Assembly: GCF_001047675.1 (NCBI RefSeq)
Contig: NZ_CP011975.1
Span: 186,001-250,000 of the forward strand
Direction of reading: 5' to 3'
DNA length: 64,000 nucleotides
DNA from: Yersinia aleksiciae
GTDB lineage: Bacteria; Pseudomonadota; Gammaproteobacteria; Enterobacterales; Enterobacteriaceae
Positions 49,029 to 58,595 of this stretch are shown here, piece by piece; the stretch's first letter is position 1, and each line of letters opens with the position of its first letter. The translations under genes were made by a program, and so were the position numbers. The notes below the pieces were generated by a model, which made no database searches, was not told the origin of the DNA, and saw nothing but the letters and a program-made list of their open reading frames with translations.

Positions 49029-51625
49029 ATCACCTCTAACTGTCGAAACTCACCCTGGGCCAACGCGCCACGGGATAACGTATAAGCAAAGGCACAACTC
49101 TCTCCCGCACCTTCACCCCATATCACGCGCAGATTACCGGACAGCTGATTCACCCGAACCATCGCTTGCCCACCCTGAGCGATATAACCGACGCTAGCAC
49201 CATTGACCTCTTTCACCTCTGCGCCAAACGGCAAAGGGGTATTATCCAGTCGATGACCTGTGACTAAAATTGAATAGCCGGTCGAGGTATCGAATTTCAT
49301 CAGCGCAACCGCACCTGCCGTCGGAGCTACCCGTTGACTGGTGGTTTTAAACTCCACATCTGACGATAGGCCTTTCGGATCAAGTTCAACATCATTTTGC
49401 CGATACGGGCTTAAATAAGGCACAACAGCCCGACCACGGCTATCCAGACGCATACCCGAATAGTTGGCAACACGTGCTCCGGCGGCATCCGGTGCCTCGA
49501 CAATGCCGACGGTATCGCCCAGAGATGAGGCCAATATCACACCACCACCGTATGCCACGATGCCGCCAGAAATATTGGTGCTGGCCTGATCATAATCATG
49601 ACTTTTCGAATAGCTGCCACCGATGGTGGCTTTAGGTGCCAGCCAACTGCCATTCACACCTAACGTGTTATAACGTCCATTGTCATCCGTGCGATTATTC
49701 GCCGCCGAAACACCATAGTTAAACTGATTCTCTTCACCTGCAGAACCAGAAACACCGGTCTGTATTGAACTACTGCCACGCGCGTTAGCGTAACTGGAGC
49801 TCAAACGAGGTGAACCACTTTTACTCCCTAAAGGAATAGAGAAAGAAACACTCAGCTGATTGTCCCAATCCCCGCTAGACATATTGCGCAACCGATTCAG
49901 GGCCACGTTATAGCTCAGGGACTTATAGTTATTATTATAGCCAAGCTGGAAGTTCATATCGCGACTATGCCCGCCCCAATAATCCTGCGCATTAGCATTG
50001 GCATAAAAAGAACCATAACCTTCGGGCAAACCTTGCGTAATACTGATTTGCGCCTGATTACGACGACGATATTTAAAGCTATCATCGTAGCTCGCGCTAT
50101 CACTTGGCAAACTCGAATTAAAAACGGTCTTATTAACTTCGCCGTGTTGTAAATAGTCACGCATTCGCATAGCTTCTGCCGGTGAATAGAAACCGCTACT
50201 GGAATAATGGTAACTAGAAATAGTCAGACTGGTATTGGTTTCCGGCAATGATTTGGCGTAGGTAACCCCCAAACTTTGGCCGTTTTGATCATCTTCACCA
50301 GGTAACTTGGTTTGCGCCTGTGTCAGATTGAATGCCAAAGCACCGACTGACGTATTGAATGCCAGACCGGCAGATGCAGATAAATACCCTTCAGCTGCAA
50401 CCACCCCGCCGTTACCGGTAATTAAATTGGATAATCCATGGCGCAGGGTTCCCATCACAAGGGTCGGTTTTTCCACCATTGAATTGTCACGATACTCACC
50501 TGCCATTAATGAATAGCGCGTCGTTCCTGGCCGTAGCAATTCCGCTATCGAGGCAAAAGGTACCGTGAACGACTGCTCACTGCCATCCGCTTCTGTGATA
50601 GTGACATTCAGATTTCCTCCCTGGCCTGTAGGGTAGAGATCATCAATTGTAAATGGCCCTGGCGGAACCGTGGTTTCATATATGGATTGGCCTTGTTGGC
50701 GGACAACAACACGAGCATTGGTGCGGGCAGTACCTCGCACCACTGGCGCGTAGCCTCGTTGAGAATCAGCGAACATACGATCATCTGAGGTCAATTGAAT
50801 GCCGCGATAACTGATACTGTCGAACACCTGACCATCAGTATTCGAATCGCCAATAACCATTTTGCTGTACAAAGATGGCACCGCTCGTTCAACATAAGTC
50901 GCCAGATTTTGATAATCGAAGCCCTGGCTGTCACTCCGATTGAGTGCACTACGATAATATAAACGCCAACTTTGCCAATTAAACCCACCTAACAACCCAA
51001 GATATTGATACGTCTGGCTACTGGCATCGCGTTGATGGCTGCGATAACCGGTGTAGTCATATTTCAATGTGGCCGCCGTCACTCCGTCATCCCAATATTT
51101 AGGGTTGACGTAGCCGCGTGCCTGACGGATTAAATAAGCTTGAGGTATCTGAATATCTAAACGTTGTATATTTTCATCAAAGATGGCATTTCCACCTTCC
51201 AGAATATGATTTAATGGCGAGCAAATACCGGTCGTTTCCAGCTGTTTCAGGATCTCAGCGGTTACCCTATTGGGATCTATTCCTAACTCATCAAACAGAC
51301 TTAAATCAAAACAGGGTAAGGCAACACTGGATTCTGATGAGGTTAATTCAAAGCGCATCTCCTGACGCCCAACCCACTGCTCATTAAGATAAATATCAAT
51401 ACTACGCATACCGGGAGCAACAGGATTCCCTTCACTATAACGTGCAGCATCAACAGAAAAACGGAGAAAGGAATCGCTAAACTCAACATACTCAGCGTCT
51501 TCAGCGTCTTCAGCGGCAACTGGCTGGCTAGATAACATTCCCGCCAAACTACAAATGGCAACGGAAAATGCCGACAAGTATTTCAGGCGATCGCATTTTT
51601 GATAATACATCTCTGAATTAAGCAT
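49019..51625 (-). CDS. Outer-membrane fimbrial usher (locus 1)
   Basis: The usher threads pilus subunits through the outer membrane. The 868-residue protein has a signal peptide (ICSLAGMLSSQPVAA) and an N-terminal chaperone-binding domain (FSDSFLRF to CFDLSLFDELGID). The 24-strand barrel with plug contains YAPVVRGTARTNARVVVRQQG and PPGPFTIDDLYPTG. Two C-terminal domains end with TLSRGALAQGEFRQLEVICK. Met6 (51610) is an alternative start. A short Glu-Asp-Ala repeat follows the signal peptide. Confidence 0.95.
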   Translation of the reverse strand: MLNSEMYYQKCDRLKYLSAFSVAICSLAGMLSSQPVAAEDAEDAEYVEFSDSFLRFSVDAARYSEGNPVAPGMRSIDIYLNEQWVGRQEMRFELTSSESSVALPCFDLSLFDELGIDPNRVTAEILKQLETTGICSPLNHILEGGNAIFDENIQRLDIQIPQAYLIRQARGYVNPKYWDDGVTAATLKYDYTGYRSHQRDASSQTYQYLGLLGGFNWQSWRLYYRSALNRSDSQGFDYQNLATYVERAVPSLYSKMVIGDSNTDGQVFDSISYRGIQLTSDDRMFADSQRGYAPVVRGTARTNARVVVRQQGQSIYETTVPPGPFTIDDLYPTGQGGNLNVTITEADGSEQSFTVPFASIAELLRPGTTRYSLMAGEYRDNSMVEKPTLVMGTLRHGLSNLITGNGGVVAAEGYLSASAGLAFNTSVGALAFNLTQAQTKLPGEDDQNGQSLGVTYAKSLPETNTSLTISSYHYSSSGFYSPAEAMRMRDYLQHGEVNKTVFNSSLPSDSASYDDSFKYRRRNQAQISITQGLPEGYGSFYANANAQDYWGGHSRDMNFQLGYNNNYKSLSYNVALNRLRNMSSGDWDNQLSVSFSIPLGSKSGSPRLSSSYANARGSSSIQTGVSGSAGEENQFNYGVSAANNRTDDNGRYNTLGVNGSWLAPKATIGGSYSKSHDYDQASTNISGGIVAYGGGVILASSLGDTVGIVEAPDAAGARVANYSGMRLDSRGRAVVPYLSPYRQNDVELDPKGLSSDVEFKTTSQRVAPTAGAVALMKFDTSTGYSILVTGHRLDNTPLPFGAEVKEVNGASVGYIAQGGQAMVRVNQLSGNLRVIWGEGAGESCAFAYTLSRGALAQGEFRQLEVICK

Positions 51626-51695
51626 TATATCGAGGTCATTAAGTGAAAGTGCACAATAAAGACGCTGAAAAACGTTAGTTAATTTTATATCTACT

Positions 51696-52439
51696 TTATT
51701 GTGTCAATTTCTGTATAACGAGAACCTCGCCCCCCTGATCATTAATAATGGAGTAAAACACTTGCGTCGTATTATTAATTAAGCCTTTAGCTGCCACCGA
51801 TAAGCTAATCTCACCCAGGGGTGCCACCATCTTATTATTTGTTTTGCTCAAGTTCGCTAATACAAGCCCTTCTTTCGATGCCCGTAACTCAATTTTCCTA
51901 AAAGTGATGTAATACGGTGACGCATTCTTTATGACTAATTGGTTGCCCTTCATAGAGAACGTCAGATGCTGAGTAGCTTGCTCAAAGGGTATTGTTAATC
52001 CTGCGGGGCGATAGAACATTTTAATTCTGGTGCGGAAAGCCAGTTGCAGCTTGTTATCATCACCATTGACACTTTTGGTTGGCTTCGGTGGAATTTCTAA
52101 TAAATTAAACCAAAAAAGAGTTTCACGATCTGCGGCTAACCCAGTACCGGTACGAAATAGACGAATAGTCTGATCCCTTTTAGGATCTAAACGTACCACT
52201 GGTGGCGTAACACTAAAGGGAACCTTAATAGTATCTGGCCGTGCATTAATATCGCCTTTATCGATCCAGGCTTGTAAAAGAACAGGCATATCGCCGGTAT
52301 TGGAAACCTTTACCACAGCTTCGCGCTGTTTCTCATCATAAATAACACGCGTACCACCGATCATAACTTCAGCATGGGCAACTGTCGTTGCAACCAGTAA
52401 TGTTAAAAGGGTAAATGCTGTCACGAATATTCTACGCAT
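51696..52439 (-). CDS. Periplasmic fimbrial chaperone (locus 1, first copy)
   Basis: A 247-residue PapD-family chaperone with a clean signal peptide (MRRIFVTAFTLLTLLVATTVAHA). The first strand VMIGGTRVIYDEKQREA and the signature RETLFWFNLLEIPPKP then TRIKMFYRPAGL match the family. It lies between the major pilin and the usher, 70 bases upstream of the usher start. Confidence 0.94.
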   Translation of the reverse strand: MRRIFVTAFTLLTLLVATTVAHAEVMIGGTRVIYDEKQREAVVKVSNTGDMPVLLQAWIDKGDINARPDTIKVPFSVTPPVVRLDPKRDQTIRLFRTGTGLAADRETLFWFNLLEIPPKPTKSVNGDDNKLQLAFRTRIKMFYRPAGLTIPFEQATQHLTFSMKGNQLVIKNASPYYITFRKIELRASKEGLVLANLSKTNNKMVAPLGEISLSVAAKGLINNTTQVFYSIINDQGGEVLVIQKLTQ

Positions 52440-52522
52440 GTGATTTCCAACTATTATGTGGTTTCCAGCGACTATTTAGTTGCTATCAGTGATTATATTT
52501 CTAACCATTGTGCTAATAAAAC

Positions 52523-52541
52523 TGGGAGCAATAAGCTCCCA
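52523..52541 (-). terminator. Intercistronic hairpin after the major pilin gene
   Basis: TGGGAGC and GCTCCCA form a perfect 7-base stem with a 5-base loop between the major subunit and the chaperone. Such hairpins allow far more pilin mRNA than usher mRNA from one promoter. Confidence 0.6.
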
Positions 52542-52579
52542 TGTTGTAGCAGATAACAATGCTTTATCAGACACTTTAG

Positions 52580-53116
52580 TTAGTCATAAACAATAGTATA
52601 ATCTACTTGAGTTATGACTGTACCCGCGCCAACAGCCGCATTATTGGCATAATATTGGGCATAGTAGTTTAATGTTGCACCACCACCAGTAATATCTTCC
52701 ACCACTCCGCCTTGGCTAGCGCTACCCACCAAAATTGGCGCACTGTTTTTATTCAACAGACGAACCTGAACACCCGTTGCAGTTCCGTCGCTGTTCAGAC
52801 GGCCTGTCGCTGTTTCCACTTTGGCACCAGGCTCAAAATAGGCGTAAGCATTATTCATTGTCGTCCCAGTACAACCTGACAGTACGATATTGAAAGGTGT
52901 CGTGCCGGCAACAGAATTAATCGTGCTCAACGCACTTGCAGAAACAGTGGGTAATGTAACAGTCGCATCTTTAGTGCCATTGTTTACGGCAATGCCACAG
53001 GTGGTATCTGTAATTTGACCGTTAATTGTAATAGTTCCATCGGCAGCAATAGCAGATTGCGCAATAAATATGCCAGCGATAGCGGCAATTAATAAATTGC
53101 CAGATTTAATTTTCAT
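52580..53116 (-). CDS. Major fimbrial subunit (FimA family, locus 1)
   Basis: The 178-residue secreted pilin has a signal peptide (about residues 1-24, ending SAIA-ADG). GTITINGQITDTTCGIAVNNG is an N-terminal donor strand, the cysteine pairs with the one in LSGCTGTT, and the protein ends VDYTIVYD. Size and features are those of FimA-type major subunits. It is the first gene of locus 1. Confidence 0.92.
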   Translation of the reverse strand: MKIKSGNLLIAAIAGIFIAQSAIAADGTITINGQITDTTCGIAVNNGTKDATVTLPTVSASALSTINSVAGTTPFNIVLSGCTGTTMNNAYAYFEPGAKVETATGRLNSDGTATGVQVRLLNKNSAPILVGSASQGGVVEDITGGGATLNYYAQYYANNAAVGAGTVITQVDYTIVYD

Positions 53117-53837
53117 ATTAATTTCCCGTGTTTTAAAATAAAACTTAGACCAAAGTTTTTAATTAGGATTAAAATTCTGAATCAGTGAAATCCGATTTCG
53201 TTATGGCCATTATTACAACATTTAGAACATTGTCAATTCGGACTAAAGTGTAAAACTATTAACATTTTTATTGGAAACTAAGAATCATTAAATAGAACAA
53301 AAAGAATAGTGGAACTTATCCGTATGAATGATCACCTTTGCGCGTAGGAAGATTCATACGCAAAAGATAATATAAAAACCTGGGTAAATTAAAAATTAAA
53401 AATAGTGCAATAGCAGATGAATTAAAAAACATTGTAAAACAGTAAAATAGGATGTTTCTTGCGATTATCTTTACCGGCAGGACTGATGTCATCGCAATTC
53501 TATGTGCTATGTTTAATAAAAGCCAATGAGAAGTAATTCCAAAAAAAAATTTACAGCTTATTTACGTTAAAAAATTAAAAAAAATATTTAGCGCTTTAAT
53601 GCCCATAGAATAATTAACATTAGCCACCACAAATAACAACATTATCAATCAATTTGATTACCACTTAAATACAAATATTAACGATTTTTATCACCGTTTC
53701 GGCAGTCTGGCTAATTAGATTGGCAGTGTTTTTATTGTATCATCATTAATCTTATATTTTATAATAACCAAGCGGCCATGACTGGCCGCCATAAATTTCT
53801 AATATTAAAAATTCTTCATATTCCAGGTAATAAGATG
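53117..53837. promoter_or_regulatory. Upstream region of fimbrial locus 1
   Basis: These 721 bases are very AT-rich, as expected of H-NS-silenced DNA. They should hold the pilin promoter. An inverted repeat CGTATGAAT (53321-53329) and ATTCATACG (53352-53360) is the only sharp motif, and the terminator of locus 2 sits at 53772-53789. No recombinase gene or long-spaced inverted repeats of a fim-type switch were seen. Confidence 0.5.
53772..53789 (-). terminator. Terminator of fimbrial locus 2
   Basis: GCGGCCA and TGGCCGC form a perfect 7-base stem around TGAC, 48 bases beyond the last gene of locus 2. In the minus direction it is followed by AT-rich DNA (TTGGTTATTATAAAAT). Confidence 0.7.
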
Positions 53838-54581
53838 TTAGCGCGTAACCGGAACTGTAACTTCTGCCTGCACAAATCCATATCGGCTCAGTGGTCTGAC
53901 TTTAACTGACGTTGGTACAGATGTAATCGCAAACTGTTTAGTGGCTCCGGGCATAATATAAGGGTTACCTAAAGCAACGACTTCATTACTTGGCACTACA
54001 ATCACCTGTGGCCCAAGTCGAACGACATGTTTGCTCGGATTCTTAATGATTAACTGATTACCTGAGGTGGAGAAGACTAACTCCTGCCATGGTGTTTTGA
54101 TCTGTGGTACTGCATCCGGTTGGATCAGAAAACCAATCTCCTGGCGAATGGGCATCACAGTCGCATTACCCGGCACCTGTTCGACACCTTCAAATGAGGC
54201 TTTTAATAGCACTTCAGTATCCAGCACCGTGCCTTTTTTCAGCACAAAGTTAACCTGCTGGCTTTGTCCAGCGTCAATGCGTGTTACGGGCGGCGAAATC
54301 AAAATCTGCTTACTCAGATTTTTGCCATCCAAATCAGCCAACTTAGTGACCAATAATATCGGGTGAGTGGAGGTGTTATCTATGGTGAAACTGGTGCGCC
54401 CCTCACCCTCTTTCAACATGACCGTTGTACTTTCTAATTTGAATGAAGCATAAGATGCGATGCTCCAGCAGCTTAACAGAACCAGCAAAACCAAAATAAA
54501 TAGCGAATTAAAACGTTTGTAGATATTGGTATATGTAGCCACGGTATTCATGCTGGTATAGCTAACCATCGTATTTTGCAT
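53838..54581 (-). CDS. Periplasmic fimbrial chaperone (locus 2, YhcA-like)
   Basis: A chaperone of about 247 residues with a hydrophobic signal segment (LFILVLLVLLSCWSIASYASF). The chaperone fold includes FTIDNTSTHPILLVTKLAD, SPPVTRIDAGQSQQVNFVL and a C-terminal immunoglobulin domain. The ATG at 54581 has AGGAT 9 bases upstream; a longer form starting at 54653 would overlap the usher end by 10 bases but lacks a good ribosome binding site. It is the last gene of locus 2. Confidence 0.85.
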   Translation of the reverse strand: MQNTMVSYTSMNTVATYTNIYKRFNSLFILVLLVLLSCWSIASYASFKLESTTVMLKEGEGRTSFTIDNTSTHPILLVTKLADLDGKNLSKQILISPPVTRIDAGQSQQVNFVLKKGTVLDTEVLLKASFEGVEQVPGNATVMPIRQEIGFLIQPDAVPQIKTPWQELVFSTSGNQLIIKNPSKHVVRLGPQVIVVPSNEVVALGNPYIMPGATKQFAITSVPTSVKVRPLSRYGFVQAEVTVPVTR

Positions 54582-54643
54582 AATAGATCCTATTTCAAAA
54601 AAATATTTACTGAGTGCCTGCTTGCTGGACTGTTTTAAAAAAA

Positions 54644-57061
54644 TTAATGGCATACCGCGTCAGCAACTTCATACAACGTATCCGGATCAAACTTATCCGG
54701 TTCTGTATAACTCACTACGCACTCACTGCTGTTGGCAGGTTTTATGCGTAACATGATACCAATCGCCTTGTTTTCCAACATAAAGTTACCATCACCGATA
54801 ATGGTGCCCAGAAAGTTACCCTTTTCATCGAGCACGTTAGCACCCACCGGCATCATCTCGCCGCGACGACTACGAATTGTCAGCAATAGTTGGCGAGTTT
54901 CTGTCGCTTCAAAATTACGGGTTGCCACAGTGCCACGCGTCACCTTCAAATCAGTACTGGTGCTATTAAGTCGGATATTCAATGGCAATGTTTTGGTACT
55001 TATTTGTGCTTTCGATGCGGTATAAGGCATCACTGACGGCAGCAAAGCCGTCCCGGCATAGTCGGTAATCGCCATACCGCTGCTTGGTGAAGATACGCGC
55101 AAGTTAGATTGATTTGGTACATTCACTACCGCAAAAGTATCACCAATCGCTGACGATGAAGTGGCAAAGGTGTTGTTCGCATAAGCCACTGATCCACTGG
55201 ATGAAAAATATACCGAGCGGCTATTATTGGTTGCCTGAGAAACTCCGCCAGCTAGCTGTGAATAGGCCGTTTTCATATTCAGTGCACCATTGATTCGTCG
55301 TTGAGCATCACTGCCCGTGATTCCCACTGAGTACCCTTTATCATCATCCCAGGTCCCCTGATAAGTGCTGCCTAACGTCATATTACCGTTGGCGCGTTGC
55401 ATCCGCCCACTGAGTGACCCTTTACCTAATGGCATGCTAATACCGACATAAATAGCATTCTGCCCCTGTGAGGTAGATTGGAAACTCAACGTGGTGGTGA
55501 CTCGGCCAAATTGCTCACTCGCCGAAAAAGTCTGAGAAATACTGTCTGCTGCCTGATAATACCTATTATTGGACAGTACATAGGAAAATGCGCCCCATCG
55601 AGGATGCGCCCATGTCACAGCCGCCGAGGTGGAGTTTTGTAATTTCCCATACATCAAGTCATTTAGATTATTGCCGCTGCTCAGGGCATTATCGGGCGAC
55701 CAGTAATTCACTGAGTTGTATAGCGTCGACAGTGACGCACTTAAATTACCGTTAATGGCCATCTGGTTCTGCAACATAAACTGGTATCCCTGACCTACAT
55801 CCTTGGTATTGGTATAACTTACCGCCGCTGAAAACCAGGCATTAGCCAAACCGCTATAAAGATTTTGCACACTGATATTTTGATAATCAGTGGAAATAAG
55901 CCCGGCTGACGTCATACGAAAAGAGTTCGCCGGATTAAACGACATTTCGCCCGAAACCAAGAGTGGCGACTGGCCATTAGCATCAAGCAACGTATTCCGA
56001 TAGCGGCCTATCGCCAACTGGTGTGTACTGGCCTGCTGCTCAAAATTGGGGTCAAGGGCATTGGATACCGTGAAATGCTGACGTGTACCATCTTCTTCAA
56101 TCACGTCGACATCCGTCACGACACCGCTGGAAAAATTACTAATATTGGATAACGAGAATGGTCCCGGCGCGACAACTGTTCGGTAAATAACCCGCCCACG
56201 CTGACGAATTTCAATAGTGGCATTAGTATTTGCCATCCCTTCAATCGGCACCGTGAGCTGCGTATTATTCAACTGAGCATTATCGGAATATAACTGAACG
56301 CCAGCTATTGGCAGGCCAGAATATGTCTCGCCAGCCAGACCAAATTCACCCAGTTGCACAACAGACTTTAATGACTCCACAGCACGCAATGCGTAAGTTT
56401 CCTGATTGTCGTAACTGCTGACTCCTTGGCTATAAGTGTAGGCACCACGGTTTCGCAGTACCCAGTTATTAAAGTTAATGCCTGGCTCAAATTGCCCTTG
56501 AAACAGATTAAGGGTGTCGTTGTTACTCTCGAAGCGCTGACCAAATAAATTATAATTAAGTAATAATGCATGACCACCCTGTTGGTAATCACTGCCTTCC
56601 ATTTCAGGGTCAAAAGCGTCCTGCGGTAATGTCATCTCAACGCGGAATTGGCCGGGAAATAACTTAACAGCCACCCCAGGCCACAGTTTTTCAAAGTTCT
56701 CGCAACTGTCATTACTGTTTTTATGGCGTAATTTCAGCTCCATCAATAATTTTTTATCCGCACACAATTGACCTTCACTATCGAAAGTCGCGACGACATG
56801 ATAGGTTTTATTAGCATTGATAATAATGGTGACATCATGCTGGCCCGGTAAAAATTTATCCTGTGTGCTAAAGAACTCAGCTAATTCTGCTGAGTAACCT
56901 AAACCTTCCAACGTTTTTATGTCAAACACTACTGCCCCCTCTTTAATTGCGGATACAGCCGCTATGGGGAGGAGCGAAAAAAGGAACACTGTAAACGGGA
57001 ACAAAAAACGGCAGACAAACAAAATAGAGTCCCGTAAATAAGGTGAACAAATAAGCGTCAC
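54644..57061 (-). CDS. Outer-membrane fimbrial usher (locus 2, YhcD-like)
   Basis: An 805-residue usher divergent from that of locus 1. It has a signal peptide (SILFVCRFLFPFTVFLFSLLPIAAVSA). The N-terminal domain includes VVFDIKTLEGLGYSAELAEFF and TIIINANKTYHV. The barrel includes YRTVVAPGPFSLSNISNFSSG and MPLGKGSLSGRM. It ends ADAVCH with a paired cysteine (ECVVSY). Its partner subunits are DUF1120-like, which places it in the Yhc (beta) group of chaperone-usher systems. Confidence 0.9.
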   Translation of the reverse strand: MTLICSPYLRDSILFVCRFLFPFTVFLFSLLPIAAVSAIKEGAVVFDIKTLEGLGYSAELAEFFSTQDKFLPGQHDVTIIINANKTYHVVATFDSEGQLCADKKLLMELKLRHKNSNDSCENFEKLWPGVAVKLFPGQFRVEMTLPQDAFDPEMEGSDYQQGGHALLLNYNLFGQRFESNNDTLNLFQGQFEPGINFNNWVLRNRGAYTYSQGVSSYDNQETYALRAVESLKSVVQLGEFGLAGETYSGLPIAGVQLYSDNAQLNNTQLTVPIEGMANTNATIEIRQRGRVIYRTVVAPGPFSLSNISNFSSGVVTDVDVIEEDGTRQHFTVSNALDPNFEQQASTHQLAIGRYRNTLLDANGQSPLLVSGEMSFNPANSFRMTSAGLISTDYQNISVQNLYSGLANAWFSAAVSYTNTKDVGQGYQFMLQNQMAINGNLSASLSTLYNSVNYWSPDNALSSGNNLNDLMYGKLQNSTSAAVTWAHPRWGAFSYVLSNNRYYQAADSISQTFSASEQFGRVTTTLSFQSTSQGQNAIYVGISMPLGKGSLSGRMQRANGNMTLGSTYQGTWDDDKGYSVGITGSDAQRRINGALNMKTAYSQLAGGVSQATNNSRSVYFSSSGSVAYANNTFATSSSAIGDTFAVVNVPNQSNLRVSSPSSGMAITDYAGTALLPSVMPYTASKAQISTKTLPLNIRLNSTSTDLKVTRGTVATRNFEATETRQLLLTIRSRRGEMMPVGANVLDEKGNFLGTIIGDGNFMLENKAIGIMLRIKPANSSECVVSYTEPDKFDPDTLYEVADAVCH

Positions 57062-57192
57062 TAATGGTAAGCACAGAACTTTTTTATTAAAAATTAACTA
57101 TTGTTATCAGTTCAGAATCATTTTTGTTTTAAAAAAAATCACACGACGCTATCTAAGTAAACAACGACTCTGTGTATATGTGAATATATAAG

Positions 57193-57840
57193 CTAAATTC
57201 CGAATGCAAAGTTCATAGTTAATGAACCATCAATATTTATATTTTCAGTGATAGGGCCCCCCATAGTGCTTGCACCCGCCAGTGTCGGCGTCACTGTAAA
57301 ATCAGCACTAAATATCTTACCGGCTTTCGCTGTGGTGGTATTCTCAGCCCAGCCAAAACGATAGTTATTTCTCAACGTTTCCAGGGAGTGTCCGCCCTGT
57401 AAGGCGTTACTGGCATCGATAAAATACAAGAAGCTACTCGCGCCATCGACCTTGGCATTACTCATTGTTGTTCTATAAAAACCAATTTTCCCAGTGCCGT
57501 TCACGAAACCCAATCCAAAATTATGAATGCCGGTGACATCACTAATGGATGCTATGCGGTTATCATGTGAGGTGAGGCTAAGATACGTCACCCCATCACA
57601 GATAACAGTCCAGGTTTTACGTATCGGGGCCAGTTCAGTCACGACCGTCCCCGCCTTTATTTTGGTTGATGAAACCTTACCCACATTATAAATACCACCA
57701 TCAGGTGCATTGACAATACAGGTCGGCACCCCCATGTTTCCTTTAACTTTTAATACCGTAGAAGGAGTGGTTGCTTGGGTAGCCATAGACAACATTAACG
57801 ATGCAAAAACAGTTAATTGTAAGATGTGCGTTTTCATCAT
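57193..57840 (-). CDS. DUF1120-type fimbrial subunit B (locus 2)
   Basis: A 215-residue secreted protein with a signal peptide (LTVFASLMLSMATQAT). It has a cysteine in GVPTCIVNAPDGGIYNVG, a second in WTVICDGVTYL, and the C-terminal strand SLTMNFAFGI. It is a paralogue of the 212-residue protein upstream (shared TTMGGPITE and TMNFAFGI endings). DUF1120 proteins such as E. coli GltF are linked to Yhc-type fimbriae. It is probably a structural subunit. It lies 131 bases before the usher. Confidence 0.8.
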   Translation of the reverse strand: MMKTHILQLTVFASLMLSMATQATTPSTVLKVKGNMGVPTCIVNAPDGGIYNVGKVSSTKIKAGTVVTELAPIRKTWTVICDGVTYLSLTSHDNRIASISDVTGIHNFGLGFVNGTGKIGFYRTTMSNAKVDGASSFLYFIDASNALQGGHSLETLRNNYRFGWAENTTTAKAGKIFSADFTVTPTLAGASTMGGPITENINIDGSLTMNFAFGI

Positions 57841-57956
57841 ATTTGAGCAACTCCCGATATTAGAATATCGCTAGTATTTATCAAAAAATCTGACTCATTT
57901 TAAATAAAGGGCAGATTAATTCCGCCCCTGCTTTTATGTCGTTATCTAGGCGAGAA

Positions 57957-58595
57957 TTAGATACCGAAGGCGAAGTTCATCGTCATTGAACCATCGATCT
58001 CTGCATCTTCAGTGATCGGACCGCCCATGGTGGTGGTACCTGCAAGAACCGGGCTGACTGTGATATCAGCAGTGAACACTTTGCCGACACTCTGGGTATT
58101 AGCCGCAGAAGACCAACCCGTGCGCAAACCTGTGGTCAGGTTAGCCGTCGATGCTGCGGCAAAGGTTGTCGTAGCAGAAGAGAACACGTTAGACGCTTTA
58201 CCGTCCACGGTGCCATTCTTCATCTGCGCATTGTAGTAACCGATTTTGCCGGTACCGTTTACGTTACCCATGCCGAAGTTAGTTGTACTCGCAACACTTG
58301 CAGAAGCAGTGCGGTTATCGATAGGCATAAAGTTCAAATAGGTTTCTGCATCACAGTTTACCGTCCAATTTTTAGTTATTGGTGTCAAGGCAGTCGTTGC
58401 AGTACCTGATTTCACTAAAGATGAAGACAAGTGACCAAAGTTATACACGCCGTCATCTGGCGCAACGATGGTGCAGCTTGGCACTGTCAAACTACCTACT
58501 ACTTTTAATGTCGCAGTAGGTGCGTCTGCATTGGCAGCATTAATACCAAAAATTAAAGAGGAGAGTACGGTAATTTGGGCCAGTTGCTTTTTCAT
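57957..58595 (-). CDS. DUF1120-type fimbrial subunit A (locus 2)
   Basis: A 212-residue secreted protein with a signal peptide ending NAANADAPTA. The two cysteines (SCTIVAPDDGVYNFG and WTVNCDAETYL) and the C-terminal MTMNFAFGI match the neighbouring paralogue. It is the first gene of locus 2 and thus the probable major subunit. Upstream is an AT-rich promoter region. Confidence 0.82.
   Translation of the reverse strand: MKKQLAQITVLSSLIFGINAANADAPTATLKVVGSLTVPSCTIVAPDDGVYNFGHLSSSLVKSGTATTALTPITKNWTVNCDAETYLNFMPIDNRTASASVASTTNFGMGNVNGTGKIGYYNAQMKNGTVDGKASNVFSSATTTFAAASTANLTTGLRTGWSSAANTQSVGKVFTADITVSPVLAGTTTMGGPITEDAEIDGSMTMNFAFGI

Noticed and set aside
53117..53837. fim-type invertible promoter switch
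   Set aside because: No pair of inverted repeats a few hundred bases apart and no recombinase gene nearby.
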